A DNA stretch of 64,000 nt from Teratosphaeria epicoccoides (taxonomy: Eukaryota > Ascomycota > Dothideomycetes > Mycosphaerellales > Teratosphaeriaceae): assembly GCA_021401465.1 (NCBI GenBank), contig JADDMT010000135.1, positions 1-64,000 of the forward strand. Reading direction: 5' to 3'. The stretch's first letter is position 1. Every line of letters begins with the position of its first letter. Under the pieces are notes generated by a model. That model was not told where the DNA came from, ran no database searches, and saw nothing but the letters and a program-made list of their open reading frames with translations. Both the position numbers and the translations under genes were made by a program. This document shows positions 34,051-46,255 of this stretch, piece by piece.

Positions 34051-34060
34051 TATATAAAAA
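34051..34060 (+). promoter_or_regulatory. TATA-like box upstream of the antisense gene of element B
   Basis: TATATAAAAA, about 136 bp upstream of the former start codon and followed by a CT-rich stretch. It matches the box at 14-20 in element A. Its persistence in a heavily mutated copy is expected because RIP targets are few in AT-rich words, so conservation alone is weak support. Confidence 0.35.
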
Positions 34061-34195
34061 GCCCCCTTCGCTATTACTCTTACTTCCTTTCTCTTACATG
34101 TTACCTTAAACCAGAAGCCCCCCCTCCCCCCCCCCCTCCTTTTCCTACTTTCTGGCTTTTCCTCTAGGATTCCGGGCAATACTAACTAGAACTAG

Positions 34196-35031
34196 ATAGC
34201 CCCTGCTATCTACTACGTCGATTACGCCCTCTAGGGCGTAGATTACGTCCTATAGTTAGTATGTTCTAGAGTCCTTGTCGTTCTGCCTAGCTTTAGCTAA
34301 TAAATCTGTTTAGTCTACCTGAGCCTACGCCTGCTAGCAATGCGCTAGCAAGCGCTTAAACTGCAAAGCCCTATACGCGTTACTTAGTGTCTACGCAAAA
34401 TGCTCCGCTAACCCTGCTAGCCCTACCCTCGCCTATATCTCCTACGCCTCCTAGACCTATTCCTAGGACGCCGACAGGTATGACCCGCTCCCTAGGGGGT
34501 TTTGCACAGCTGACATCGCGATAGCGCCGCTACGCATAATGACCTGTCAAAGGTCCTTAAGGCCTAGAGGGCCTTAGGGCCTTTGTAGTTAGTAGGTCTA
34601 CTGTCTAGGTATTTTATATTAGTGTCCTCCATGATTACGCCGCTAACCTCAAGCAGCGTCGTAGCCTAGGAGGTTATAGGGACTATAGGTACCGCTGTCG
34701 CCTAGTAGGGCCTCCTATAAGTTCATCCCGTATTCCTTGTGTTTCTATGCGCTAACAGTTTAGAAGGTCTAGGGGCGTTCTACTAGCGCTTACCTTAGGT
34801 AGGCGGTAGGAGAACGTTACTAGTAAGGGCAAGAGCCCTCGTCAGCGTCAGTCTAGCGCTGCCGCGCGGGGCCCTAACCGAGAGGCTAGGGACTCTAACG
34901 ACAGCCTAGTCGGCAGGTCTAGGGGGTCTGGCGAGGGCCCCTTAGACAGCGGGGGGTCTGCTAGCGACCCTATTGCTACTAACGGGGGGGCTGGCCCTGC
35001 TAGCAGGGCCCCTAGTAACAATCCCGCATGA
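34196..35031 (+). pseudogene. Antisense Zn2Cys6-type gene of element B, dead copy
   Basis: Aligns with the five-exon gene of element A. The start codon is ATA. First-exon cysteine codons are altered (TGC to TAC). Intron 1 keeps GTATGT..GCTAAT..TTTAG. Intron 2 ends TAG instead of CAG, and the intron 3 donor reads GTATTT. The TGA stop survives at 35029-35031. The extra C- and G-rich insert near 34965-34990 lengthens the last exon relative to A. It cannot encode a protein. Confidence 0.7.
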
Positions 35032-35329
35032 TTGTCGCTAGGGTCCTCTATCCTCGGCGCGGGGGCTCGCGGCTAGGGGGGGTTTTTTTTTCTTTTGTTA
35101 TATATATAGTTACCTAATGTTAATTTTCCCCCCTCTAACTTTTGTCCTTTCTTAAACGCCTGTACTCCTTGTTACGAATGCTAGACTCCCTTTGCTAAGT
35201 ACTGTATCTCGTTTCCTTTTTCTTCTTGTCCTACCTCTCTCTAGGGCTGTCGTTGTTCTCCGCGCTTCCCTAAGTCTGCTCGAAGCAGTCTATTACTTTA
35301 GTATCCATTAGGTTTTCTAGGGGCTCCTA

Positions 35330-38300
35330 TGTAGGTTTATAGTACCCTGACTATTTTATCCCCTTCTCTTGTCTCTCGCGCAGAGTACCTCCTCTACTAA
35401 CTACTCCTCGTGCGACTTAAACAAAAAGGGGTCCGGCTGTTTGTCGTCGTTCTCCTGCCTAGGCATAGGGTCTTTACCTACTAGTCTTAGCAGGTTAGTA
35501 TAGAATACTAGGTATATATTGTTTAGGAGCCTAGTTAAGCGGATAGAGACTAGTAACAATACTTCGGCTACTATGTACTTCGCATACTTGGCGTCTAAGC
35601 TTTTCTTAGGTCTCTCTGTAGTGTAGTTCCGCAGATCTAGCTAGACCTTGTTACTAACTTTATAAATTAGGGTAAGGTTTTAGCGTTTATTAGCGGACTC
35701 CTCCTATTCTTACATAGAGGCTGCCATTGTTGCTTGGCAGATTCTTGTTATGTCCTGAATCTTTTCTACAAACGCCCTTGCCCTCTTAGCTGCTTTTAAC
35801 AGGCTAGGCCTTATAGGGTCCTTAGTTAAAGGTATAGGGCCCTATGCTTCGTAGCTATAGGTAGCAAAGAAGGGGCTTATGCTAATTCCTAAATGATACC
35901 TCCTGTTTAGCGCTAGTTAAGCTACAGGGAGCTATCGCTTCTAGTCGGATTACTCGTGGTTAATATAGTTCTAGAGGTACGCCTGCACCTCTTAGTTTAG
36001 GCGTTTAGGGCCTCTGTCTGTTTGTAGGTAGTACGTAGAGCTTAACTGCTAGGATACGCCTATTCCTTTACAGAAGGTCGTCTAGAAGGTGCTAGTCTAG
36101 TTAGTGCCCTAGTCGCTCGTAATAGCCGTTAGCATTCCATGGTACTAGGCCTAGCAATCCATGAACTTCTCTGCGTATTCCTCTGCTTTTATGCTAGGCA
36201 TTACCTACAAAACTACGTACTTGTATAGGCAATCCTTAATAACCTACAGGTATCGACATCCCTCGGAATCAGGCAGGTCTGTCATGAAGTCCATTAAGAT
36301 CTCCTAGAAGAATCTGTTAGGAACTAGTAATAGCTTTAGTAGTCTGTGCTTATGCTCTCTCTACACCTTGTTACGACTATAGTAGTCGTAGTTCCTCAGG
36401 AACCGCCAGACATGCTTAGACAGTAACGGCTAGTAGAAGTTGCGCCCTAGGATCATCGTCGTAGCGTCCCGTCCTAGGTGCCTGTATACTGTAGTGTCGT
36501 GCATAGACTAAATAAGCTTCGTCCTAAGCATGTCGTTACTTTCGTCCCTAGAGTCTAAGGTCTTGCCCCTAGGCTGACTGTCGTTTGCTCCTAGGACCTA
36601 TAGTTTGTCGCGGTATTACAGGAAGCCCCTCTTGTCGATCTTGTAGTCCCCTACTTGTAGTTTCAGCCTCGCTCTAGCTAGTAGCGCCTAGGAGCCGCTC
36701 TTTACTACTTTTAACACTGTTAAGTACAGCTCGTCTTTCTCTACTATGGCTGCCTATAAGTCATTAAGGGTGCCGTCCTAGAACGGCCTAATAGGCTCCC
36801 GGTTAGAGGTTACGGAGTTAGCGAATTGCTATTCGTTCTCTACTATAGTAGTAGGTAGTAGGCTAGTCGAGGTAATTAGTACGACGTCTCTGCTCTTATC
36901 CATAGGGTCCGGCTAACTCTCTATGACTTCTAGGTCTAAAAACCTCTTAAACCGTGATTCCTTATCTTCTGCCCCTAGCGTGTCCTGTTCTCGTCTTAAC
37001 AATGCGTCTAGGACTACTCCTTTAGCGCCTAGGCAATATACTAGGGAAAACTAGAATTACGCGAGGGTCTCATACTACCGTATCTGCCGCTCGGACAGCT
37101 GTCGCTTGACCATGAAGTACTCTAGGTTTTTGTAGTCCGTGAGAATAGTAAAGGGCCTACACGACTTCAGCTTAGGGCCCTAGAACTTTAGGCTAGATAT
37201 CACGGCTAGCATCTCCTTGTCGTAGATGTCGTAATTAATCTCCGCCTTATTAAGTTTCTGTGAGAAGAAGCCTACTAGTCTCTAGACTCTGTTGCTTTCT
37301 TGCAGGAGAGCCGCCCCTAACGTAAACCCGCTACAGTTAGTCTCTAAAAAGGTCGGCAGCTCTAGGTTCTATTAAGAAAGGACTAGCGCTAAACAGAACT
37401 TCGCTTTTAGCGTTCTAAACGCAGACTCCTTAAGTTCCCCCTAGGAGAACGGTCTGCCCTTCCCTGTAAGCGCCGTCAAGGGCCTAGCTGTCTTCAAGTA
37501 GTTCAGGATGAACATCCTGTAGTAGTTAGCGAAGCCGAGGAATCTATGGACTTCCTTTTGTGTTTTTAGCTACTCCTAGTTACGCATGGCCTCTACCTTT
37601 TCTAGCTCGGTCCCTACGCCTTTTCCGTTAGCATGGATTATGAACCCTAGGTACTTGATATCCTTTTTGGCAAACTCGCTCTTCCTGGGGTCAAGGTAGA
37701 GGCCCCTGTCCTAGAGCTTCTAGAGTACTCGCGTTACTTTAGCAAAATAGTCTTCTCGCGAACTGCTGCTATATATAATAACGTCATCTATGTACGTAGA
37801 GGCGTAGTCGTCTAATTCCTCGCGTAGTAGTGTGTTAATATATCGTTAGAATGTTGCTAGAGCCCCAGATAAACTGAACGGACACACTAGCTATTTAAAT
37901 GAACCGAACCTCATACGAAAGGCTGTCTTGTACTTATGGCCTTTCGCCATGCGGATTTAGTAGAAGGCTGACACTACGTCTACCTTAGTAAGCTACTAGG
38001 CGCCCGTGAGGTTCCTCAAGGTCTCTAGTATTAACGGGAGGGGGTACCTATCTTACTTTGTAATCGCGTTAAGGGCGCGGTAATCGTAGTAGAACTAGAG
38101 CCCTCCTCCTAGCTTCCGGACAAAAAGCACAGGAGCCGTAGCCTCTAAGTTAGTAGGCCGAATGAATCCCTTCCCTAACAGTTCGTCTAAGGACTTCCTT
38201 AAAACAAGTAGTTCCTCCTTTGACATGCCGTATAGGGGTCCCTACAGTAGAGCCGGTTAGGATCTGTCTAGTTCTTCGCGGAGTTCGATGCGGTAGTCGA

Positions 38301-39000
38301 TGCAAGGGCGGTATGGCGCTAATTTTTCCGCTTATTAGTAGCAGAATAGCGGAGCCATGTGCGAAAGCTCCGGGGGTAGCGCCTTTCTTAACTTGTCTAG
38401 CGTCGGATATTCCTTTGCCTTTAAGGCCTCCGCGACATCTACTGTCATGGTCGCGTATACCTAGGTAAAGTTCCTGTAGTCCTTGTATTCTCGGTAGTTC
38501 TGTCCTTCGTCTATCTACTGTCCCGCTCTCCTATGCTAATACTGACGCCTTTCTGGCGCGGTCCGCACTTTATTGTGAGCCTTCTAGGGGTTCCCTAGTA
38601 TCAGGGGGAAGGCTAGATCCTTTATTACGTATGCGTACACTAGTTGCTAGAACCCCTCGATTTCTATCCGGAAGGCGACTACTCCTTCTACTACGGAGTC
38701 TCGCATTAACGCTATTACGCCCCTCGCTATGCGTGACTCTTTGCTTATTAAGCTTAAGCTAAGACCTTTTACTAGGTCTCTGTTAATTGCAGCGTAGCAT
38801 TAGCACCCCTTATCGATAAGAGCTAATGTCCTAGTATTATTTGCTAGGACTACATTAGGATAAATCAGGTTCCTGTCCATGGATCCCTTAACTCTCTCCT
38901 ATCCTTCTGCTAATGTCTCCGTTACTCCTACTGCCTAACTCTAATTAGGAGTTAATCTTTTCCCGAGTTTTTCCTCCTAGGTTCCTCTGCTATTCTATCG
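35330..39000 (-). pseudogene. pol: Element B pol, heavily RIP-damaged
   Basis: Aligns base for base with pol of element A (1250-4890) with numerous C/T and G/A changes. The chromodomain end is at about 35330-35430, RNase H near 37080-37390, and RT near 37750-38230. A deletion removes part of the chromodomain coding (35350-35360 against 1272-1310 in A). No domain remains readable for long. Confidence 0.85.
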
Positions 39001-39313
39001 TCCTCTAGTAATAGCAACACTCTAGTTATGTTAATCTAGGCTAGGGGTATAGCCAAGGCGTAGGGACACCCCTTAACTTAGTGTCTAGACGCTCCGTAGC
39101 GGTAGTATAGGTTATTCTCCTAGCGTTTCTCTCTCTCTGTAGCGTCTACCTATTTGGCGCGTCGTTTCCCCCCGCTGTTTTGTCAGGGTCCTTTGCTATC
39201 ATATTAGTCTCCTATAGTACAAGTTAGTACTATGACTGTATCCCTATCCGCGTCTATTCGGGATCTGACCCTAGGGTTAGGCACCTACATAGCAGCTACG
39301 GGAATACCTTTAG
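39001..39313 (-). pseudogene. gag: Element B gag, C-terminal part (zinc-knuckle side)
   Basis: Homologous to element A 4895-5247. The knuckle region is damaged. The gag frame is interrupted at 39313 by element C; the N-terminal part resumes at 46256. Confidence 0.75.
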
Positions 39314-39570
39314 TGTTAGGACTACCTCCGCACATCCCTACAGAATCTACCTACTAACTTACTAGCCCTAACTAGCCTAGCAGGGCGCAATCCGGCTAGG
39401 GTCGTCTCTATTAGGGCCTAGGCCGCCTAGGCCTGCCTGGCCTAGGCATAGTAAGGGGACTCCTCGATCCCCCTAACTTATCCTACTTCCTTCTCTATCG
39501 ATTCGAGTAGTCCTACTATATACCTACAGCCTGTACTTTAGCTAGCCTACGTTAGTCCTGTTACTTTACA
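39314..39570 (+). repeat. 5' LTR of element C (257 bp)
   Basis: Starts TGTTAGGACTACC, ends GTTACTTTACA. Contains GGCCGCCTAGGCCTGCCTGGCCTAGGC, a GC-rich palindromic stretch. The canonical TG..CA ends are kept. No obvious tRNA-complementary primer site directly follows it. Confidence 0.93.
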
Positions 39571-39610
39571 CGCAAATCGATCCTACTAAGCATAACAGGC
39601 ATTATATAGT

Positions 39611-40850
39611 AATGACGACTACAAGAAGTAGTGCTACTAGCGCTAATAGTAAGCAAGGGAGCATAGGCTCTACACTACCTAGCGAAAGCGGCGTAGCTAG
39701 TAACTAACCGGACCCTCTAGGGCTAGACGATAGCGCTTAGGGCGTAGGTCTTAAAAACTAGCTCGAGGCTAAAGACAGTAGGGGCCGTTTAACCCTTTCT
39801 AGCGAGTAGAGCTAATAGCGATAGTAGATCGCGAACTAGAGGGGTCTAGATTAGGAGCGAAGCTTTAAGGGGACAAAGCTAGGCTCTAGGTCGTAGAGTA
39901 GAAGCTTAAACTAGCCTTAGCAGAACGAGAGCTCCGCTAGTTGCAGGCAGAACTGTCTAGTTCGGACTAGTATGGCTAGCCTAGGCGGGGAGGGCCTAAA
40001 TATGCTAAACCTAAGGTCTTCGACAGGTATACAAGGGCTTGTTATAACGAATAGGTACATTCTATAGAGCGCGAGTTCTGGCGGCACCCGGGTCTCTAGG
40101 GCCAGGAGCACTAGAAGGTAGATATAGCCGCTAGCTACATAGGTAGCGACTAAAACAAATACTAGGACATCTAGGTCTAATCGGAGCGTCAGGCCCGCGA
40201 GAGCGCTACCCTATACCCTGATAACAACCCGTAGGGCCTAGACTAGGCTACTATGAAGGATGTCATGCTTAACTCTATAGGCCGACTAGCCGAGAGGCGA
40301 CAAGTAGCCTTCGACACCTTGAAGAAGCTGTAGCAAGGCATAATGTCCCTAAGTTAGCTCCTAGTAGAGATGAAGTCGTACTAGGCCGAGATCGAAGAGG
40401 ACTAGCCTGCTATGCAGATAGCCTCCTTCGTATCCTGCTTGAACGCAGACTTGAAGAGGGCTATACAGTCTGACTGACAACTGCCCGCCACGTTAATAGA
40501 GGCGGAGGACAGGGCTAGTCAGAGCTAGTAGCTAGGCGTTAGTCGGCTATCTAGGCCCCCTATACTGAAGCCTAGTTAGCAGGCCCCCTAGAGCTAAAGG
40601 AGGAGGACATCTGACAGCAGCGGGTCCTAGGACGGCAAACCGCGGCGTAAGCGCACCCTAGAGCGGCCTAGCTTAGGCTAGCCTGCGTCGATCCTGTCTA
40701 GGAAGACTACGTTATAGATAGCTAAGCTTGAATGCCGTTAGTGCAAGCAGATTAGGTACATCGAGAGGTATTACAAGCTGCCTGCAGAAGGAGTAGTAGT
40801 GTAGGAAAAACTCGGGGCTAGCCTAGCAAGCTCTAAGCCGTAGCTAGCTA
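39611..40850 (+). pseudogene. gag: Element C gag, RIP-damaged
   Basis: Starts around ATGACGACTACAAGAAG at 39611. Charged helical segments follow, and a remnant of a zinc knuckle near 40730 (ECR-x-CKQI..YKLP), with damage at the His and last Cys positions. TAG codons interrupt it throughout. Gag identity rests mainly on position between the LTR and protease. Confidence 0.6.
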
Positions 40851-40899
40851 CGTCTACTACACTAAGGAGTAGAGGCGGGCGGCGGAGCCTAGGTATAGG

Positions 40900-43800
40900 C
40901 GTAAGGGTGCCTACTACTGCCTGCTTCGAGTTAGGGCTACTATTCGAGGCCTACTTGGCAAGCGACAGGTTAGGGCGCTACTAGACAGCGGCGCATAGGA
41001 CAACTTCGTCAACAGCCGACTTGCTAAGGAGGTTAGACTAGAAGTTACGGGCCCTCTAGCGGAGGAATACACTAGGCTAAACGGCTAGCGCCTCAGGGTA
41101 ACTAGTAGTAGCCCTATATAGCTCTAAATCTGCGATAGTACAGGCTAGCTAAGGGGCACTTTAGACTAGTTTTAACATGGCGACATCCATGGCGCCGATA
41201 TAGTCCTAGGCTAGCCATAGCTAGAGAAGTTTAACCTGTCTATTAACTTCGCAACTAGGCAGATGCGCTAGCGGGGCCATAAAGGCAGGCGACGTAAACA
41301 GGTCTGCATAGCGTAGGCCCGCAAGTACCTAGCGGACGCAAGGGACCCTAATACTCTTACCTTCGTCATGTTAGTAGCGCCTGTGGCTAGTGTAGTCTAG
41401 GATAGGCCAAGTAAGCTCAGGCCGGAGTATTCTGACCTCTAGGAGGCCTTCTCGGAAGACGCTGCTACGGAACTAGCCCTACACAGGCCTCACGACTTAT
41501 CCATTAATCTAGTTAAGGGCAGTTAGCCGCTATAGGGCCTATTATACCCCCTGTCTTAGGCGGAACTAGAGGTTCTGCGTGAGTACCTCCGCAAGTACCT
41601 CGAATGTAGGTAGATTAGGCCATCGAAGTCTCCTGCTAGTACAGGCATCCTCTTCGCGAAAAAGAAGGATAGTACCCTGCGACTCTGCGTCGATTACTAG
41701 GCCCTTAACGCCCTTACAGTTAAGAACCGCTACCTGCTCCCGCTGATTCAGGAATCCTTGAACTAGCTTGCTACTAGGAAGATCTTCACGAAGATAGATG
41801 TACAGGATGCATATTACTATGTACGGATCAGGGAGGGCGACAAGTAGAAGACTACATTCCGGACTAGATATAGCTACTTTGAATACACTGTTATGCCTTT
41901 TAGGCTGTCTAACGCCCCCGCTTAGTTCTAGGCTTACATGAACTATGCCTTAGCGGACTTGCTCGACACGATCTATGTCGTATACCTAGACAATGTGCTC
42001 ATCTTCTCCTAGGAGGAGTTAGAGCATGTCTGCCACGTGCGCACTATCCTAGAATAGCTTAGAAAGCACAGCTTGTACGCCAAACTTAGTAAGTACGAGT
42101 TCTATAAGGACAGCGTAGAGTTCCTTGGCTTCGTTGTAGGCTATAACGGCATAGCGATAGAGCTAGAGAGAGTGCAAGCGATAGCAGAATAGCCTGAACT
42201 AGCCTCGATCTAGGACGTTCGGGTCTTCATTAGGTTCGCTAACTACTATCGACAGTTCATTAACGGGTTCTCCTGTATTGCGGCGCCGCTTAATCGCTAT
42301 ACCGAGAGCTAGCGACTAGGGGCTCGACTTGCCGAGACTAGGGCACTCTAACTCAACGCGGCAGGAAAGCAGTCATTTGCTAACCTAAAGCATGCCTTTA
42401 CGACCGTACCTATCTTATGCCATTTTGACCTAGAACGGCCTATTCGGGTCGAGACTAATGCCTCTAGATACGTAGTTTCAGGCGTTATGAGCTAGTAATA
42501 GGAATTCCATGGGAAATTGTAGTAGCACCTAGTCGGGTACTTCTTAAAGAAGATGAATAGCGCTAAGAGGAACTACAACACCTACGACTAAGAGCTTCTT
42601 GGCATTGTCGCTACCTTCAAGCACTTCCGATACTACCTCGAGGGCGCCGCCTACATAGTAGAGGTCTTATTAGACTATGCGAACCTCTAATAGTTCATGA
42701 CGACTAAGGAACTGTCCTGCTAGCAGGTACGGTAGGCCGAGTAGCTTTCCGCCTTTGACATTTAGATCACATACAGGCTAGGAGGTCAAAATGGGGCCGC
42801 GGATGCCCTTAGCCGCTACCCCGACATGGAAGATAAGGAGCATAGCGGCTAATAGGTCCGCGGCGACAATGCAAGCAGGCCTCTAAGGGCTCTTTAGTTA
42901 GTCTTTACGCCAGAACAGGCCGCTCTAGCCTAGGCTCGTCTAGTTGCGGCCATCTCTAGTCAGACGCTAGAAGATCTGATCCGCGAGGCTAACCTTACTA
43001 ATGAACGGGCCTAAAAGGTTGTATCCGCGCTAGAGAGCGAGGATCCGCTACTATAGGCCTACTGATAGGGCTACAGCGAGGGCCTCCTTATGTATAAGGG
43101 CCGCCTCTACGTCCCTGAGGGAGCCGGCTGTCTCGCAGTGCTACATTAGTGCCACGATGAACCCCTAGCTAGGCACTTTAGCTTCGCACGCACCCTAGAA
43201 CTAGTGCTACGGGACTACTACTAGCCCTAGCTATGCTAGTACGTTAAGGACTTCATACATACCTACTAAGCTTACGCTAGGGCAAAGCCGAAAAGGCACT
43301 AGCTATACGGCCTACTACACGCGGAGCCGCTATCGCTAATCCTATAGACAGACCTAACTCTAGATTTTATTACTGACCTGCTACCTAGCTGTCTATTAGG
43401 GCAGGTATACGACTCCATACTAGTAGTAGTTAACCGCTGCACTAAAATGGCCTATTACGTCCTATGCTAGAAGGATATAACGGCAGAATGTCTCGCGGAC
43501 ACATTCCTTAGGGAGATAGTGCGACTACATAGAGTGCTAGTTACCTTAACCTCCGATCGCGGGCCTATACTTACCTCTAAGTTTTAGTTAACAGTATGTT
43601 TCTACCTTAGAGTCTAGCGGAAACTAAGTACTACGTTCTACCTACAGACTAACAGACAGACAGAGCGGCAGAACTAGACGCTAGAGTAGTACCTACGCAT
43701 ATACTGCAACTTCGAGCAGGACAACTAGTCCTGCTTGCTATCTACAGCGGAATTTGCATATAATAATAGCTGACATGTAGCTATAGGAGTTACACCGTTC

Positions 43801-44440
43801 TAAGCGAACTAGCTCTAGGACCTAAGGAGGGCAGCCTAGCCTAAAATGGCTCGAACAGCAGGTAACTCGGCCTAAGCGGAGGAGCTAGTACGCAAGATGC
43901 TTGCAGCTTAGCGGGGCATGAGGGAGCGGCTTGCTAAGGCGAAGTAGTCGTAGGCAAAGCACTATAACTAGCGTTATACTAATGTGTCCTTTGCTGTTAG
44001 GGACGAAGTATACCTCTTAACAGCTAACATCAAGAGCATGCGGCCTAGTAAGAAGCTAGATTACAAGTAGATTAGGCTATACAAGGTCCTAAAGGTAGTG
44101 AACAGGGTAGCTTACACCTTAGACTTGCCTAGTAACATACGTATCTACCCTACCTTCTACGTATCGCTCCTCAAGCTAGCTGCTCATAGCCCGCTCCGGG
44201 CTAGGTAGTAGTCAGAATAGCAGAGATTCGAGGCGGATGTAGACAACATGTACGAGGTAGACTACATTAAGGAGAAACGGGTCGACGAGTTTAGCGACTA
44301 GTCCTACCTAGTATCCTAGAAGGGGTATAGTAGTAAGGAGGATACCTAGGAACTAGCGGTACATATTAGCAAGGCGGCCATGGACGCTTTCGAGAAGAAG
44401 CTAGGTACACGTCGCCCCCTATAGGGCAAGGACAAGCGGG
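40900..44440 (+). pseudogene. pol: Element C pol: PR-RT-RNase H-integrase-chromodomain
   Basis: The protease has an intact DSG at 40984-40992 (ALLDSGA). RT reads GILFAKKKDSTLRLCVDY and ALNALTVKNRYLLPLIQESL; the catalytic YLDD reads YLDN at 41983-41994 (GAC or GAT to AAT). The segment EYTVMPFRLSNAPA is typical gypsy RT. The integrase HHCC finger lies near 43140-43290. The chromodomain at about 44285-44355 reads YLVS-x-KGYSSKEDT-x-EL, with both Trp codons now TAG. Stops are frequent. Confidence 0.9.
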
Positions 44441-44734
44441 TAGGGGCACCTCGCCGCTAGGGGGCCTAGAAGGCGTCTAAACAGGCCAAACTAGACTAGG
44501 CGAGTAGGGATTAGACACAAGTGTATGTAGCAGACAGCTAAAGGGTACAGCTATTTATTGTCAGCAAGACTTTAAACAATAATAAGGGCTAGGCCGCCCT
44601 GGCTTAGGCTAGGCAAATGCTAACCTATACCTAGATCCCTAGTGCTCTTACTAGCTGTATAGCCTCGCCTAAACTACACTCGTACTACTCTAGCCTAGAT
44701 CACACTAAATCAGTCCGTTCTAGACTAGGCTGAC

Positions 44735-45678
44735 CTAGTCACTATCCTTATCATCCTCATGTCCCTCGTTTAGGGCCCTGCCCTCTAACTCGCGAGTAGT
44801 TAGGACGAGAAGCATGCCCTGAAGGTCGGACTTAGGCCTACTGCTCTTCATCTTACTAACCCGGGCCGAGATGTTCTAGAGCGAGGTCGCTATTTCCGTA
44901 ATGCGCCTATTACCGATCCGCTTGATATCCTCGAGCCGCTTACTAGCCGAGGTGTCCTCGATTAAGAACTTCGAGCCCTTGAGCTTCTAGACAGGGTCAG
45001 TACAGACTAGGCGAAGCCGAAAAGGACCTAACACTTACGTTTAGGGTTAGAGCACTCCTGTTACGAACGCGCTTCGCTACCTTCTTACTAGATTAGTCCT
45101 ACCTCTCCTGCCTAAGGTGCTGCGACAAGCCGCCCTTGCCACGAAGGGTGTTACCTAGCTCCCTACAGACTAGTTAGCTCTATTCTAGGGCGAGGTGCCC
45201 TAGTCTGGCACTTATAGGATCGTAGTGCCCGTAATCTTCCTAATGTAGCGCATAATAGCCTCCTTCTCCTTGTTACTAGCATCATCGGCTAAGGCTTCGA
45301 TTTCGCGGCACATACCCTTCTATTCGTCCTCTTTCGAGGCCGGGAGCTATTAGAGTTAGCTATAGTACACCGAACTAGACTAGACTAACTTACCTAGAAG
45401 CAGTCCTTGCTACTTAGGCAGTTGCCGCAGTTAGGGGTAATGCTAGCGGGGACAGGCTTGTTCATAATAGGGCAGAGCTTCTTGATGTTAGCCAGGTTAG
45501 GATCCTCGTAACAGCTGTAGCATGGGTTAGCTAGAAACGAGGAAGTAGTCTCTAGGTCGTAGTTGTACTCCTCGCGCACGACCTTAGCGGCTAATCTCTT
45601 CCTGTTCGCTATCGTATTAGGCCGGTTTAGGCTAGACAGATTCGTTTACAGTTAGGTTACGGGACTCTAGGACTACAT
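44735..45678 (-). pseudogene. Antisense Cys6/helical gene of element C, two exons
   Basis: Opposite strand to gag-pol, between chromodomain and 3' LTR. Exon 1 45678-45394 (ATG, 95 codons) and exon 2 45346-44735 join in frame to about 298 residues. The 47-nt intron 45347-45393 has GTAAGT, branch GCTAAC and TAG. Cysteines at codons 53, 56, 69, 84, 87 and 93 give C-x2-C-x12-C-x14-C-x2-C-x5-C. After the intron comes a charged helical segment (CREIEALADDASNKEKEAIM). The C-terminal part reads LKGSKFLIEDTSASKRLEDI, then ISARVSKMKSSRPKSDL, and ends acidic. Roughly fifteen internal stops are all TAG/TAA, fitting RIP of Gln or Trp codons. The final stop could be earlier or later, because a TAG may itself be damage. 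Confidence 0.7.
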
Positions 45679-45976
45679 GCTACTATTAGCACCTAAAATG
45701 CCCGTACTGCCGCAAAATAGACCAAATTAGACTAATTTGCCCTACTCTCGCCAGCCTACAGATTTCGCACTCTACTTACTAATTAGAGGCAGATGTAGGT
45801 TAGAAGGTTCAGAATTAAACTTCGAGTTCTTTTAGATATTACTAATATGACTTATTACTAGCGACTTCCCCTTTAGGACTAGTTACCACTGCTAAGTTCC
45901 ATATCTTTCGACTACCTTCTACCTATACTAGTTGTGAATTTTGACACTATCATGCGGGTTTCGAGGACAAAACCTA

Positions 45977-45993
45977 GGGGAAGGGAGGGGCAA
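45977..45993 (+). other. Polypurine tract of element C
   Basis: GGGGAAGGGAGGGGCAA sits directly before the 3' LTR, the expected plus-strand priming site. Confidence 0.85.
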
Positions 45994-46250
45994 TGTCAGG
46001 ACTACCTCCGCATATCCCTACAGAATCTACCTACTGACTTACTAGCCCTAACTAGCCTAGCAGGGCGCAATCTGGCTAGGGTCGTCCCTATTAGGGCCCG
46101 GGCCGCCTAGGCCTGCCTGGCCTAGGCATAGTAAGGGGACTCCTCGATCCCCCTAACTTATCCTACTTCCTTCTCTATCGATTCGAGTAGTCCTACTATA
46201 CACCTACAGCCTGTACTTTGGCTAGCCTGCGTTAGTCCTGTTACTTTACA
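45994..46250 (+). repeat. 3' LTR of element C (257 bp)
   Basis: Starts TGTCAGGACTACC, ends GTTACTTTACA; same length as the 5' LTR. The first bases differ (TGTCAGG against TGTTAGG) by one transition. Confidence 0.93.
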
Positions 46251-46255
46251 TTCAG

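Larger units (their letters stand above)
39314..46250 (+). mobile_element. Ty3/gypsy chromovirus element C, innermost insertion
   Basis: A 6937-bp element with two 257-bp LTRs. The target duplication was TTCGG (as in undisturbed element A at the same spot) and now reads TTTAG (39309-39313) and TTCAG (46251-46255): each copy has mutated differently by RIP. Order: LTR, gag, protease, RT, RNase H, integrase, chromodomain, opposite-strand gene, polypurine tract, LTR. It is the youngest of the three nested elements, and its LTRs differ at only about ten positions, nearly all C/T or G/A. Confidence 0.95.

Noticed and set aside
33715..34137. Poly-C runs as a special regulatory element
   Set aside because: The first run is the polypurine tract of element B read from the other strand; the others are pyrimidine-rich promoter-type sequence with homopolymers.
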